Shown here piece after piece: positions 1 through 8,787 of a DNA stretch of 64,000 bases (positions are counted from its first letter, which is position 1; every line of letters begins with the position of its first letter). Position numbers and translations under genes: made by a program. Under the pieces are notes generated by a model that saw only the letters and a list, made by a program, of their open reading frames with translations, did no database searches and was not told the origin of the DNA. Source of the stretch: Limisphaerales bacterium (lineage in GTDB: Bacteria > Verrucomicrobiota > Verrucomicrobiia > Limisphaerales > AAA164-E04); assembly GCA_024761205.1 (NCBI GenBank), contig JAMASS010000018.1, forward strand, positions 32,224-96,223, given 5' to 3'.

Positions 1-153
1 ATATTGGAAAGAGGCAAAAACAAAAATCGCTATTGGAGACTCACGGGTGTGGAAAAAATACTTCCCATCGGTTTCTTTGTCGCATCCCTTCTTTTAATCC
101 TACTTGCTATTGTCAATGGGCAGTTGTCGGGTTTGGCATTGTCGGCGGCATGA
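1..153 (+). CDS. Possible 3' end of a membrane protein gene (partial)
   Basis: Frame 1 is open from the first base to a TGA at 151-153, about 50 codons. The end of the translation is a strongly hydrophobic stretch of about 20 residues (ILPIGFFVASLLLILLAIVN) followed by a short tail, as in a C-terminal membrane anchor. I do not recognise a family, and the 5' end is outside the window. The reading could be chance, because only 50 codons are open. The next gene begins about 50 bases downstream on the same strand. Confidence 0.3.
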   Translation: MLERGKNKNRYWRLTGVEKILPIGFFVASLLLILLAIVNGQLSGLALSAA

Positions 154-203
154 TTAAGGATTCCGGTGCGAAGTAGAGTTTTAGCAGTAATAAATTGAAA
201 GTT

Positions 204-359
204 ATGTCGCAGCATCAAAGTTTGAGAGGGCCGAGCGGTTTGGGGACAAAGCGGAGTGTGTTGAAGCGTTTTGAGCGGGTTGAGCTGCTTAAGAAGCGTG
301 GCTTGTGGAAGCCGGGTGATAGTGTGTTCGGTTTGCGGAAAACCAAGCCTGAGGTTTGA
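204..359 (+). CDS. Small basic protein, Chlamydiae/Verrucomicrobia type
   Basis: ATG at 204, TGA at 357-359, 51 residues. The protein is strongly basic with many Lys and Arg. It starts MSQHQSL and continues with KRSVLKRFERVELLKKRG, then WKPGDSVFGLRKTKPEV. This pattern (MS-H-SL start, N-V/VL-R-ER-LK core, GLPK/GLRKTK end) matches my memory of the small basic protein family TIGR04137, known from Chlamydiae, Verrucomicrobia and relatives. Its function is unknown; the charge suggests an RNA or ribosome association, which is inference. It lies 38 bases upstream of a 16S/23S-type pseudouridine synthase on the same strand, so the two may be co-transcribed. Confidence 0.62.
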   Translation: MSQHQSLRGPSGLGTKRSVLKRFERVELLKKRGLWKPGDSVFGLRKTKPEV

Positions 360-397
360 TCTTGGGATGAGGCTGTGTTCTTCTCTCTGGTGCTTAG

Positions 398-1141
398 TTG
401 GCTGTGAGCGAGGAGGAGGCAATTCGGCTGCAGAAGTTCATTGCTCAATCAGGATTTGCGTCGCGTCGTCGTGCTGAGCGCCTGATTACTTCCGGGCTTG
501 TTAGGGTGAACGGTGCGGTTACTTCAAAACTTGGCGTCAAGGTGCTGCCGTGTGATCGGGTGGAGGTTGGAGGCAGATTTCTTAAGCCGTGTGTCAGAAA
601 GCTTTATCTGGCTTTGCATAAGCCCAGGGGTTTTGTGTGTTCTCGCGTTTCTTCCGAGAAATTTCCTTCATATTTGTCGCTTCTTCCGGACGAGCTGAGA
701 GAGGTCCACAATGTCGGACGTCTTGATGTGGCTAGTGAGGGTTTGTTGTTGGCAACCAACGATGGTGAATTTACTCACTTCATCACTCATCCGAGGTTCG
801 AGGTGCGGAAGGAATATGAGGTGGATACTCGTGGTCGTTTCTCCCCGCTGTTTTTGAAACGATTATGTGAGGGTGTCTCGGTGGATGGCGAGTTGCTTAG
901 GTTTGTTGACTTACGGGTTGTCCGGGATGATCCTGCTCAAGGTCGTCTTTCTGTTCAGTTGATTGGCGGAAAGAATCGGGAGATACGCCGTTTGTTGGAT
1001 TATTTCGATCTCCAAGTTGTCCGGCTGAGACGGGTTCGAATTGGAGAGGTGCGGTTGGGTGGCTTAGGGGCCGGAGCGTGGAGGCATTTGCGAGCGGATG
1101 AAGTTAAAGGCTTTGCGTTTAGATATGGTGAGTCTCGATAG
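398..1141 (+). CDS. RsuA/RluB-family rRNA pseudouridine synthase
   Basis: Isomerises a specific uridine in ribosomal RNA to pseudouridine, in the cytoplasm. About 247 residues, normal for the family. An N-terminal S4 RNA-binding domain (residues about 9-60, with LQKFIAQSGFASRRRAERLI) is followed by the catalytic domain. The catalytic aspartate lies in the family motif GRLDVASEGLLL (about residues 107-118), and the closing motif GKNREIRRLLDYF is also present. The start is TTG at 398 or GTG at 404; no ATG fits before the S4 domain. Which rRNA site it modifies cannot be told from sequence alone. The small basic protein gene lies immediately upstream. Confidence 0.88.
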   Translation: MAVSEEEAIRLQKFIAQSGFASRRRAERLITSGLVRVNGAVTSKLGVKVLPCDRVEVGGRFLKPCVRKLYLALHKPRGFVCSRVSSEKFPSYLSLLPDELREVHNVGRLDVASEGLLLATNDGEFTHFITHPRFEVRKEYEVDTRGRFSPLFLKRLCEGVSVDGELLRFVDLRVVRDDPAQGRLSVQLIGGKNREIRRLLDYFDLQVVRLRRVRIGEVRLGGLGAGAWRHLRADEVKGFAFRYGESR

Positions 1142-1154
1142 CAAAGAAAACTTC

Positions 1155-1179
1155 GGTGGGGCGAGATTCCGTCAAGCTG
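1155..1179 (+). repeat. Dispersed repeat, GGGGCGAGAxTCCGTC family (one arm)
   Basis: This 25-base stretch carries the GTGGGGCGAGATTCCGTC core, also seen in inverted pairs at 16891-17008 and 30043-30180. Only one arm is recognisable here. The rest of the gap from 1142 to 1555 holds a second repeat at 1391 and otherwise no gene I can support. Confidence 0.5.
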
Positions 1180-1390
1180 TTATGTGGTTACGCACTTAAT
1201 TGAGATCGTAGAAAGGGCCGAATTAGGGTCGTATGAAACGAGGCGTTTGGCCGAAGTTAGGCTGTGATGGTCGTTTTCTATTAGCCACGCGCAAGGCAAA
1301 GGTTGCTAGTTCGCCGCAAGGAGACCTTCTCTGGATCGGATGATGAGGCCAAGGACTCGTCGGTGAAGGTGCTGTTTCGTTTGGGGAAAA

Positions 1391-1412
1391 GCGGTGAAGA
1401 ATCGTCGCACTC
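1391..1412 (+). repeat. Dispersed hairpin repeat, GCGGYGAAGAATCGYCGC family
   Basis: GCGGTGAAGAATCGTCGC followed by ACTC. The arms GCGGYGA and TCGYCGC can pair around AGAA. Related copies are at 12387-12490, 20066-20093 and 53456-53564, always outside intact genes. Confidence 0.55.
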
Positions 1413-1555
1413 TCATCTTTCGCCAGGGCTTGCGAATGACGAGTAGGACGCTATGTAGTGGAGGGCATTTGTGAAAGGCTGCTAGGTTTTGGAGTGAGGG
1501 ATCATTCGCCGTTACGGTGCTTCCTTAGCCTCCCGCTACCTGATGGTGAGCTGTT

Positions 1556-2770
1556 TCACCCAATAAACGCATCGTGTGCGGCTTTGAGGGCACGTTCGCC
1601 TTGGGCGAGAGAGACCACCACGGAGAGTTTGATTTCGCTGGTGGAGATCATGTCGATGTTGATTTCTTCTTCAGCCAAGACTTCAAAGAGTTTGGCAGCG
1701 ATGCCGGAGTGACTCTTCATGCCGACGCCGACGACGGAGAGTTTGCCCATTTCTTCTTGGGTCACGATGTCGGTGAATCCGACTTCGGTGGCAAGCGCGT
1801 CAATCACTTCGCGGGATTTAGGTAGGTCGGTGCGCTCCACTGTGAAGGAGAGATCGGTCGTTGGGTTCGTGCCGTGGCCGACGTTTTGGACGATCATGTC
1901 GACGTTTACGGCGGCTTCGTTGAGTGCTTTGAAGATTTGCGAGGCGACGCCCGGTCGATCAGGCACACCGATCAGGGTGGCTTTGGCTTGGTGCTTGTCG
2001 AGGGAGACGCCACGGACGACGATGTGTTCCATGTTGGCGGTTTCTTCTTTCACAATGGTTCCCGGATTTTGATTCAGGCTCGAGCGCACTTCAAAGGTGA
2101 CCCTAAACTTTTTCGCAAATTCGACGGATCGACTTTGCATGACTTTGGCTCCGGAGCTAGCGAGTTCAAGCATCTCATCATAGGAAATTTCATCAAGTTT
2201 CTTGGCATGTGGCACAATCCGCGGGTCGGTAGTGTAGACGCCATCGACGTCGGTATAAATCTGGCAAAGGTCGGCTTTGACGGCGGCAGCGATAGCGATG
2301 GCGGTCAGGTCGGACCCACCTCGTCCCAAGGTGGTGATGTGGCCTTCCCGTGTCTGTCCTTGAAATCCGGCGACGATCACAACGTGGCCCTGATCCAGGA
2401 TTTGGTGCACTTGTTTTGGGGTGATGTTTTTGATTTTGGCCTTGGTGTGCATGCCATCGGTTTCAATCCCGGCTTGTGCGCCTGTGAGTGAGATCGCAGA
2501 GATGTTGAGGGCGTGGAGGGCCATGGCTGTGAGGGCGATGGTAGTCTGTTCGCCGGTCGCGAGCAGCATGTCCATCTCACGTTCCGTGGGCACGGGCATG
2601 ATATCGTGTGCCAGACTGATGAGGCGATCGGTAACGCCTCCCATGGCCGAGACGACGACGATCACCTGATCGCCGCGACGGCGGTATTCGGCGACTCGTT
2701 GAGCAACGTTTTTGATGCGGTCGGTATTAACGACGGAACTGCCACCATATTTTTGGACGATGAGCGCCAT
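1556..2770 (-). CDS. lysC: Aspartate kinase
   Basis: Phosphorylates L-aspartate with ATP, the first step towards lysine, threonine and methionine. 404 residues, the usual size of the monofunctional type. The N-terminal amino acid kinase domain opens with VQKYGGSSV and has the VVSAMGGVTD segment (about residues 38-47). Two C-terminal ACT domains (about 265-404) would bind the feedback inhibitor. It is the last gene of a minus-strand cluster hom-thrC-lysC, starting 28 bases after thrC ends, so it is very probably co-transcribed. The grouping suggests the enzyme mainly feeds threonine synthesis. No attenuator or riboswitch is apparent. Confidence 0.95.
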   Translation of the reverse strand: MALIVQKYGGSSVVNTDRIKNVAQRVAEYRRRGDQVIVVVSAMGGVTDRLISLAHDIMPVPTEREMDMLLATGEQTTIALTAMALHALNISAISLTGAQAGIETDGMHTKAKIKNITPKQVHQILDQGHVVIVAGFQGQTREGHITTLGRGGSDLTAIAIAAAVKADLCQIYTDVDGVYTTDPRIVPHAKKLDEISYDEMLELASSGAKVMQSRSVEFAKKFRVTFEVRSSLNQNPGTIVKEETANMEHIVVRGVSLDKHQAKATLIGVPDRPGVASQIFKALNEAAVNVDMIVQNVGHGTNPTTDLSFTVERTDLPKSREVIDALATEVGFTDIVTQEEMGKLSVVGVGMKSHSGIAAKLFEVLAEEEINIDMISTSEIKLSVVVSLAQGERALKAAHDAFIG

Positions 2771-2798
2771 GCTGAGGGAAGGCGACGGGCTGGGTGGA

Positions 2799-3881
2799 TT
2801 AGATGCCGATTGCTTTGATAACCGAAGCAGTATCCGGATCGACGAGGGTGGGTTCTTTACCGGCGGTCAAGAGTGCTCGGTCGGGATCCTTAAGTCCATG
2901 CCCGGTCATGGTGGCCGTGATCACACTCCCCTCCGGGATGAGGCGGGTGTGGATGTTTTTGATGAGACCGGCCAACGGTGCCGCACTAGCTGGTTCAGCG
3001 AAAATTCCATCGGTTTGAGCAATCGTCTTGTAAGCGTGGAGGATCTCCTCGTCGGTAACTTTGCCGATCAGTCCTTTGGATTCTCTGGCGGCCTGGATCG
3101 CTCCACTCCAGCTGGCGGGGTTGCCGATCCGTATTGCAGTGGCGGCAGTTTTGGGGTTTTCCACTGGATGGCCATCTACGAGCGGGGCGGCCCCGGCGGC
3201 TTGAAAGCCGCACATGCGTGGTTTTCGATCTGTGCGTTGGCGATCGAAGAATTCCTTGAAGCCCCGCCAGTAGGCCGTGATGTTACCAGCGTTGCCGACC
3301 GGTAGGAAATGAAAGTCTGGCGCTTGGCCCAGCTGGTCGCAGATTTCAAAGGCGGCTGTTTTTTGCCCTTCGATACGAACTAGGTTGATGCTATTAACGA
3401 CCTCCACGCGGACGGTGGCACCGAGTTCACGGACGATGCGCAGCGCGTCATCGAAATTGCCGTTGATGGCGATGGTCTCGGCACCGTAGATGAGAGATTG
3501 GGAGAGTTTGCCCATAGCAATGTTCCCGTGGGGTAGGATCACGATACATTTGAGATTGGCCTTGGCGGCATAGGCAGCTGCGGAGGCGGAGGTGTTTCCC
3601 GTGCTGGCACAGGCCACGACCTCGGCGCCTTTCTCGCAGGCCTTGCTGATCGCCAGGGTCATCCCGCGGTCCTTGAATGACGCGGTTGGGTTGAGTCCTT
3701 CGTATTTTAGGTAAAGCTTGAACTTGCCACCAATGGCTTCCACGAAATTCTGAGCTGGCACCAACGGCGTGTTGCCTTCGCACAACGAGACAATGGGTGT
3801 CGCATCCGTTACCGGCAAATAATCCGCGTAGTGTCGAATCACGCCTTGCCAGTGGGCTGAAGTCTCGGTTGAAGCTGACAT
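2799..3881 (-). CDS. thrC: Threonine synthase
   Basis: Converts O-phospho-L-homoserine to L-threonine using PLP. 360 residues, the short fold type II form. The PLP lysine is K70 in NPTASFKDRGM; the phosphate-binding stretch ASTGNTSASAAAYAAKA follows at about 110-126, and a C-terminal GHGLKDP motif is present. It lies 2 bases downstream of the hom stop and 28 bases upstream of lysC on the same strand, a tight operon. All expected motifs are intact. Confidence 0.95.
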   Translation of the reverse strand: MSASTETSAHWQGVIRHYADYLPVTDATPIVSLCEGNTPLVPAQNFVEAIGGKFKLYLKYEGLNPTASFKDRGMTLAISKACEKGAEVVACASTGNTSASAAAYAAKANLKCIVILPHGNIAMGKLSQSLIYGAETIAINGNFDDALRIVRELGATVRVEVVNSINLVRIEGQKTAAFEICDQLGQAPDFHFLPVGNAGNITAYWRGFKEFFDRQRTDRKPRMCGFQAAGAAPLVDGHPVENPKTAATAIRIGNPASWSGAIQAARESKGLIGKVTDEEILHAYKTIAQTDGIFAEPASAAPLAGLIKNIHTRLIPEGSVITATMTGHGLKDPDRALLTAGKEPTLVDPDTASVIKAIGI

Positions 3882-3883
3882 CG

Positions 3884-5251
3884 TTAATGGAAGTGTTCGA
3901 CGCGGATCATCTTCGAGGGAGATTTGACGACATTTAAGCGACTGATTTGATTCAATGCCTTCTGCATCGCACTGGTGGCGGCGTCGTGGATCATTAGGAT
4001 CAGCGGCACTGAGGCGCCTTTGTGTCCTTCCGGTTGAACGATGGACGAGATTCCGATGCCGCTTTCGGCGAGCACTTTGGTGATCTTGGCCATGGTGCCG
4101 GGTTTATCCGCGACTGTCAGGCGCATATAGTATTCGCTGATGATATCTTCCCAGGGAATCACCTGGCCTTCTGAGGTGTGGCGCGTGAATGGCCGAACGC
4201 GAACGGTTTGATGATTGATGTGATCGAGAGCGGCGTCGGCAATGTCACTCAGCACTGCGCTGGCGGTGGCGCCATGTCCGGCGCCATGTCCGTAGTAAAG
4301 GGTTTCGCCCACGACATCGCCATTGATGTAGATTGCATTGAAAACGCCGCTGACACTGGCGAGGATATGCGATTGTGGAATGAGTGTCGGGCAGACAGAC
4401 ACCTGAATCTGATGCTCTTTGGCCGAATGTCGCGATCCTGTCGTGGAGAGACGGCAGATGGACGCGAGGAGTTTGATTTTGTATCCTAGCTTACCGGCGA
4501 ACTCGATGTCCATCTGAGAAATCTGCCGAATCCCGTCCACGTGAATTTGGTCCGGTGAGACCCAGAAGCCATGGGCGAGGGAAGCTAGCAGACCCGTTTT
4601 GTGCATCGCATCCAATCCATCCACATCAAGCGATGCTTTGGCTTCGGCATAGCCTTTTTTCTGAGCGTCCGCCAGGACATCGGCGAAATCGCCACCTTCG
4701 GCTTCCATCCGGGTCAGGATGTAGTTACAGGTTCCGTTGAGAATGCCGTAGATGTAATTGAGCCGATTGCCGACCAGACCTTCCCGAAGCACCTTGATGA
4801 TCGGAATGCCCCCGGCGACGCTGGCTTCGTAATAGAGACCGGCTCCGTTTTCGGCAGCCAGGGCGAAGAGCGATTCGCCATGCTCGGACAGGAGGGCCTT
4901 GTTGGCGGTGACGACGGGTTTGCCAAGCTTAAGGGCGGTTTCTACGATGGTTTTTGCCGTTGTCGTTCCGCCGATCAATTCGCCGACGATGTCGGTCTTG
5001 GGATCGCGGATTGCCGCCTTCCAATCGGTGCTGACCAGACGCTCGGAGAATCGAACCGGCCTTTGTTTGCGCCGGTTACGGACGACGACATGATTGATTT
5101 GGAGATGGGTACCAGTCCGTGCGACGAGCAGTCCGCTATTGCGGCGGAGTGCTTGGTACACACCACAGCCTACCGTTCCGCCGCCGATAATTGCCACGTT
5201 CAGTCGCCGCATAAAGGGAGAGAGGATGCCTGGATTGGCAAGTGTCGACAA
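3884..5251 (-). CDS. hom: Homoserine dehydrogenase
   Basis: Reduces aspartate-semialdehyde to homoserine with NAD(P)H. 455 residues. The Rossmann motif GGGTVGCG lies at residues 23-30. The catalytic domain follows (ANKALLSEHG, GILNGTCNYILTRM, AEAKASLDVDGLDA), and a C-terminal ACT domain starts near residue 375 (RLTVADKPGTMAKI), as in feedback-regulated enzymes. The first 13 residues look dispensable: MRRLNVAIIGGG from 5212 is an equally good start. First gene of the hom-thrC-lysC operon. The 285-base upstream gap shows no gene and no promoter I would commit to. Confidence 0.95.
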   Translation of the reverse strand: MSTLANPGILSPFMRRLNVAIIGGGTVGCGVYQALRRNSGLLVARTGTHLQINHVVVRNRRKQRPVRFSERLVSTDWKAAIRDPKTDIVGELIGGTTTAKTIVETALKLGKPVVTANKALLSEHGESLFALAAENGAGLYYEASVAGGIPIIKVLREGLVGNRLNYIYGILNGTCNYILTRMEAEGGDFADVLADAQKKGYAEAKASLDVDGLDAMHKTGLLASLAHGFWVSPDQIHVDGIRQISQMDIEFAGKLGYKIKLLASICRLSTTGSRHSAKEHQIQVSVCPTLIPQSHILASVSGVFNAIYINGDVVGETLYYGHGAGHGATASAVLSDIADAALDHINHQTVRVRPFTRHTSEGQVIPWEDIISEYYMRLTVADKPGTMAKITKVLAESGIGISSIVQPEGHKGASVPLILMIHDAATSAMQKALNQISRLNVVKSPSKMIRVEHFH

Positions 5252-5536
5252 ATCAAAAGTGTGTCGCGATTTATAGGATCAGCGACGCTGTGAAACGGCG
5301 ACTCTGAATGGTCTCCGATCGACATTTGCTGATCTCTGGCGGGGATATCAGCAGGGTGGTTGATTGAACCGTCGATGCTACTGGATTTTGAGATAGACCT
5401 TTCATTCACATTGCCACTTAGAGGCTGGACTGGCTAATAATCGAAAACTCGGTTTTCTCCGGAAAAATCACCGAAAACAGCAAAGTTCAGGGATTAAATC
5501 AGAGTTTTCCTAGACTTTATCGATGAAGGTTAGTCA

Positions 5537-6730
5537 CTACAGCCTTTCCGGTTGTCCCATGAGTTCCCCGATTCGCGAGAGCAAACGACTGGCCGGACCG
5601 CCATCGATGGCTCGGTGATCGAAACTGAGCGTGAGAAAGGCTTCGGTTTGGGGCACGAATGTTTGGGCGGCCTCGTCCCAAACGGGCTGCTTGCGTCCGG
5701 CCCCCATGCCTAAGACTAGGGTTTGTTCGGGGAGAGGAATCGGAGTCGCCCAGGTCAGCCCAAAGGTGCCGTAATTGGTGACCGTTGCGATTGATTTGCC
5801 CGTGGCGTCTGCTGGGAGGCGTCGTTCTCGTGCTTGAGTGACCATCTCTTGATAACGCGGGATCATCTCCGCTAGGGACTGTTTATCCGCCTCTCGCAAT
5901 ACCGGAACTAAAACACCGTCTTCGGCCTCGACAGCGAAACCCACATCAATCGAGGCGGGATGGGCGATATTGCGTCCGATAAGGCGACCGGCCGGCGTGC
6001 TGTCTTCGCTCAGGGCGAGGGCGAGCGCCCGAATGACGTAGAGAGCCGGGCCCGGTGTGAGTTCAAGCGTCTTGCGGTGCCGAAGCAGCGGATCCAGAAT
6101 CACCGGGAGCCCCGCAGTTGCAAGTGGTCGGGTCCAGCTGCGGCACATCGCGTCGGCGACGGTAACACGCATGGAGGACGCTTGGCTGAGTTTGGTTTGG
6201 TTGAGTTCGGCGATGAAGGATTCAAAGTCCTGAATCGTGATGCGACCACCGGCCCCGGAACCGGCGATTCCAGCTAGATCAGCGCTACGAAGCCCGAGCT
6301 CATGCATCCGTGCTTTGAGGCGCGGTGACAAGTACGAGACACCTAGTCCATCGGCGGGAATGGGAAGGTTTTCCACGATCGGTTTGACTGCCGGGGTGCT
6401 TGACGTTGAGGACCGCTTGATTTTCGCTTCTAGCGTGCGGGATTGGTCAGGGGAGCGCGATTTGTTGTCGTTGTGCTGGATGGCGGTTTCGTTTGTTTCG
6501 ATGTAACCCAAAACAGCTCCCACGAGGTAGCTTTCGTCAATGACGCTGGTAAACTCCTTGATGGTCCCGGCCGCGGGTGCGGTGACGTTCATCGCTGCTT
6601 TGTTAGTCTCGACTTCGATGATGTCCTGGTCGATGGTAACAGGGTCTCCCTCTTGCACGAGAAAGTCGATGATGGTCGCCTCGGAGATCGACTCACCAAG
6701 TTGCGGCATGATGATGGGGATGTCTGGCAT
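5537..6730 (-). CDS. Dihydrolipoamide acyltransferase (E2) of a 2-oxoacid dehydrogenase complex
   Basis: Core E2 subunit that transfers the acyl group from lipoamide to CoA. 397 residues. A single lipoyl domain occupies about 1-78 with the lipoylated lysine at K44 in ETNKAAMNV. A linker follows, then a peripheral subunit-binding domain at about 125-165 (LSPRLKARMHELGL) and the catalytic domain to the end. The active-site motif is DHRAIDGG, with H372 and D376. Third gene of a minus-strand E1alpha-E1beta-E2 operon, beginning 22 bases after E1beta ends. No E3 gene lies in the window. The substrate (pyruvate, branched-chain 2-oxoacid or acetoin) cannot be decided from these genes. Confidence 0.9.
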   Translation of the reverse strand: MPDIPIIMPQLGESISEATIIDFLVQEGDPVTIDQDIIEVETNKAAMNVTAPAAGTIKEFTSVIDESYLVGAVLGYIETNETAIQHNDNKSRSPDQSRTLEAKIKRSSTSSTPAVKPIVENLPIPADGLGVSYLSPRLKARMHELGLRSADLAGIAGSGAGGRITIQDFESFIAELNQTKLSQASSMRVTVADAMCRSWTRPLATAGLPVILDPLLRHRKTLELTPGPALYVIRALALALSEDSTPAGRLIGRNIAHPASIDVGFAVEAEDGVLVPVLREADKQSLAEMIPRYQEMVTQARERRLPADATGKSIATVTNYGTFGLTWATPIPLPEQTLVLGMGAGRKQPVWDEAAQTFVPQTEAFLTLSFDHRAIDGGPASRLLSRIGELMGQPERL

Positions 6731-6752
6731 ACAGTAGGCGATGGTTGGCAGG

Positions 6753-7718
6753 CTAGATTCGCATCAGGTCCCGGACGGCAACGAGAATACTTTGAGCTGT
6801 GGGGCGATGAACGGACCAAAGATCAGGGTGGTAAGGAATCGGCGTATCTTTGGCGTTCACCCGCCTCGGTGGAGCGTCGAGGAGATGAAATCCCTCAGCG
6901 GTGACCCGGGCGATGACTTCAGCTGAGACACCCCCCCAAGGCCAGGCCTCAGCCACGCAAAGCAGACGTCCGGTTCGGGCGATGGATGCCATAATGGTGT
7001 TCGTATCGATGGGTTTTACTGTGCGAAGGTCAACGATTTCGAGTTCGATATTCTCGGTGGCGAGTTCATCCGCTGCCTTGAGTACTTCGTGGAGCATGGC
7101 ACTGTAGGTCGCGATGGTCATGTCTCGTCCGACGCGTGCGATCCGAGCCTTTTCGGGGGGCAGGGCCTCGGTGGGAAGCGCCTCAGCTTTGAGATGATAA
7201 TAAAGATACTTGTGTTCACAAAAGACTACCGGATCATCAATATTCACGGCGTCCACCAGCATGGTGTAGGCGTCTTCGACTGTGGCCGGAGTCATGACGA
7301 TGAGTCCTGGGTAATGGGCGTAGAGGGCCTCAAGGCTTTGGGAATGAAAAGGACCGCCACCCGAGGTGCCGCCGCTTGGTAGGCGGACGGTGATTGGGAT
7401 CGGCACTGAGGTTCGCCAAGAGAAAGCGCCAGCATGGTTAACGATTTGATTGAAACCAACCGTTGAGAAATCTGCAAACTGCATCTCCACGATGGGACGC
7501 AGGCCTTCGATCGCTGCGCCGATGGCCGTTCCAACTATGGCGTCCTCACTGATCGGCGCATCAAGAACCCGGTCCGGAAATAAGTTGGCCAGTCCCTTGG
7601 TCGCTTTGAAGGCGCCGCCGAATTTGCCGACGTCCTGACCGTAAACAAGGACGCGGGGATCCGTCTCCAGCAGATGGTGTTGGGCCTCGCGAATGGCGTT
7701 GAGATAGGTAATCGACAT
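6753..7718 (-). CDS. 2-oxoacid dehydrogenase E1 component, beta subunit
   Basis: Forms the alpha2beta2 thiamine-diphosphate E1 with the upstream alpha subunit. I take the ATG at 7718 (MSITYLNAIREAQHHLL), giving 321 residues and leaving 37 bases after the E1alpha stop. An upstream in-frame ATG would overlap E1alpha and add an unrelated N-terminus. Family motifs: VLVYGQDVGKFGGAFKATKGL, then SEDAIVGTAIGAAIEGLRPIVE near 55-80, and a transketolase C-terminal domain with LRTVKPIDTNTI. Length and motifs are normal. Confidence 0.92.
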   Translation of the reverse strand: MSITYLNAIREAQHHLLETDPRVLVYGQDVGKFGGAFKATKGLANLFPDRVLDAPISEDAIVGTAIGAAIEGLRPIVEMQFADFSTVGFNQIVNHAGAFSWRTSVPIPITVRLPSGGTSGGGPFHSQSLEALYAHYPGLIVMTPATVEDAYTMLVDAVNIDDPVVFCEHKYLYYHLKAEALPTEALPPEKARIARVGRDMTIATYSAMLHEVLKAADELATENIELEIVDLRTVKPIDTNTIMASIARTGRLLCVAEAWPWGGVSAEVIARVTAEGFHLLDAPPRRVNAKDTPIPYHPDLWSVHRPTAQSILVAVRDLMRI

Positions 7719-7755
7719 GTCAATCTGGCGATCGCTAAGGTCCTCTCTTGAAAAC

Positions 7756-8787
7756 TCACAGGGGAGGGTCTGCCAGGCGTCGGGTCGCCAGGGCCTGCCA
7801 ATCGTGGGTAAACGGGTCTGGTTCGCCTTCGCTAGCGACGGCCTGAACCGCGGCTTCAATTTTCTGGAAAATGGTGCCCTTCAGCTCCCGAACACTTGAC
7901 CGTTTAATAAGGTTCATTTTCACGAGCTGTTCTTCGGCGACGGCGAGGCAGTCTCGCCCAACCGGTGAGGTCTTCAATCGCTCCTCGATATAGTGGGCAT
8001 CGTCATGTTCCCCGTGGCCGCAGAGCCTTAGAAGCTCCGCCACCACGAGCTGAGGTCCGTTTCCTCCACGAGCGCGTTCAATTGCTTCGCCGATGACTTT
8101 GTGGCAGGCAATGAGATCGGTACCGTCGACGGTATGGCCGTCAATGCCGTAACCGATAGCTCTGTCGACCAGAGATTTACAGGCGAATTGCTTCTCGGCG
8201 GGTGTTGAGTAGGCGTAGTGGTTATTCGCGATGACAATGACCAAGGGCAAGCGTTCGACGGCCGCTAGGTTCACGGCTTCGTGAAAGGCGCCGGTTGAGG
8301 TGCCGCCATCGCCGATGCACGTTCCGCCTACGACCTCTCTCTGTCCCTGGATTCGTTTGGCCAAGAGAATACCGCCAACTACGGAAATCATCGCCCCAAG
8401 ATGGCTAATCATCGGAAGGTAGCCATCTCGTGGGCGGCCGCGGTGAACGTTCCCGTCTCGGGCTTGCATGGGGCCGCTTGGGGAACCGAGCCAGGCTCTC
8501 AGGGCTTCTGTGATCGTTTCGCCGAAGGCGAGCCGCCCGGCACTGTCGCGGATAAGCGGTGCATAGATATCGGTGGAGCGGAGGGCTTGTCCAAGAGCGA
8601 CGCTCAGTGCCTCCTGACCCTTGCCGAGAAAGACACTGCCGTGGATTTTGCCGGCACGGTACATGGCCGCAAGTTTATCATCGAGCATGCGGGCCGTGAG
8701 CATCCATCGAAACGCGTTGAGCAGCGGATGCGAGGCTTCGGACGACGATGCCATTGTCTCGGTGTGCACTGCCTCTTGCCGAACCAT
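7756..8787 (-). CDS. 2-oxoacid dehydrogenase E1 component, alpha subunit
   Basis: Binds thiamine diphosphate and decarboxylates the 2-oxoacid. 343 residues. The ThDP/Mg motif runs from GDGGTSTGAFHE (GDG at 159-161) to IANN (about 187-190). SVFLGKGQEA and the HRGRPRDGYLPMISHLG segment are typical of the two-subunit E1 family. The first residues (MVRQEAVHTETMASS) are not conserved, so the true start may be slightly downstream. First gene of the E1alpha-E1beta-E2 operon. About 90-130 bases upstream, on the same strand, an A/T-flanked inverted repeat (8870-8905, AAAGGTG and CACCTTT arms) could be a terminator or operator. Confidence 0.92.
   Translation of the reverse strand: MVRQEAVHTETMASSSEASHPLLNAFRWMLTARMLDDKLAAMYRAGKIHGSVFLGKGQEALSVALGQALRSTDIYAPLIRDSAGRLAFGETITEALRAWLGSPSGPMQARDGNVHRGRPRDGYLPMISHLGAMISVVGGILLAKRIQGQREVVGGTCIGDGGTSTGAFHEAVNLAAVERLPLVIVIANNHYAYSTPAEKQFACKSLVDRAIGYGIDGHTVDGTDLIACHKVIGEAIERARGGNGPQLVVAELLRLCGHGEHDDAHYIEERLKTSPVGRDCLAVAEEQLVKMNLIKRSSVRELKGTIFQKIEAAVQAVASEGEPDPFTHDWQALATRRLADPPL

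Noticed and set aside
1574..2818. Long plus-strand open frames opposite lysC and thrC
   Set aside because: They are shadows of strongly conserved minus-strand genes in high-GC DNA with no family resemblance.
7719..7859. N-terminal 47-residue extension of the E1 beta subunit
   Set aside because: It is the antisense-frame overlap with the 3' end of E1alpha; the family starts at the MSITYLNAIREA methionine.
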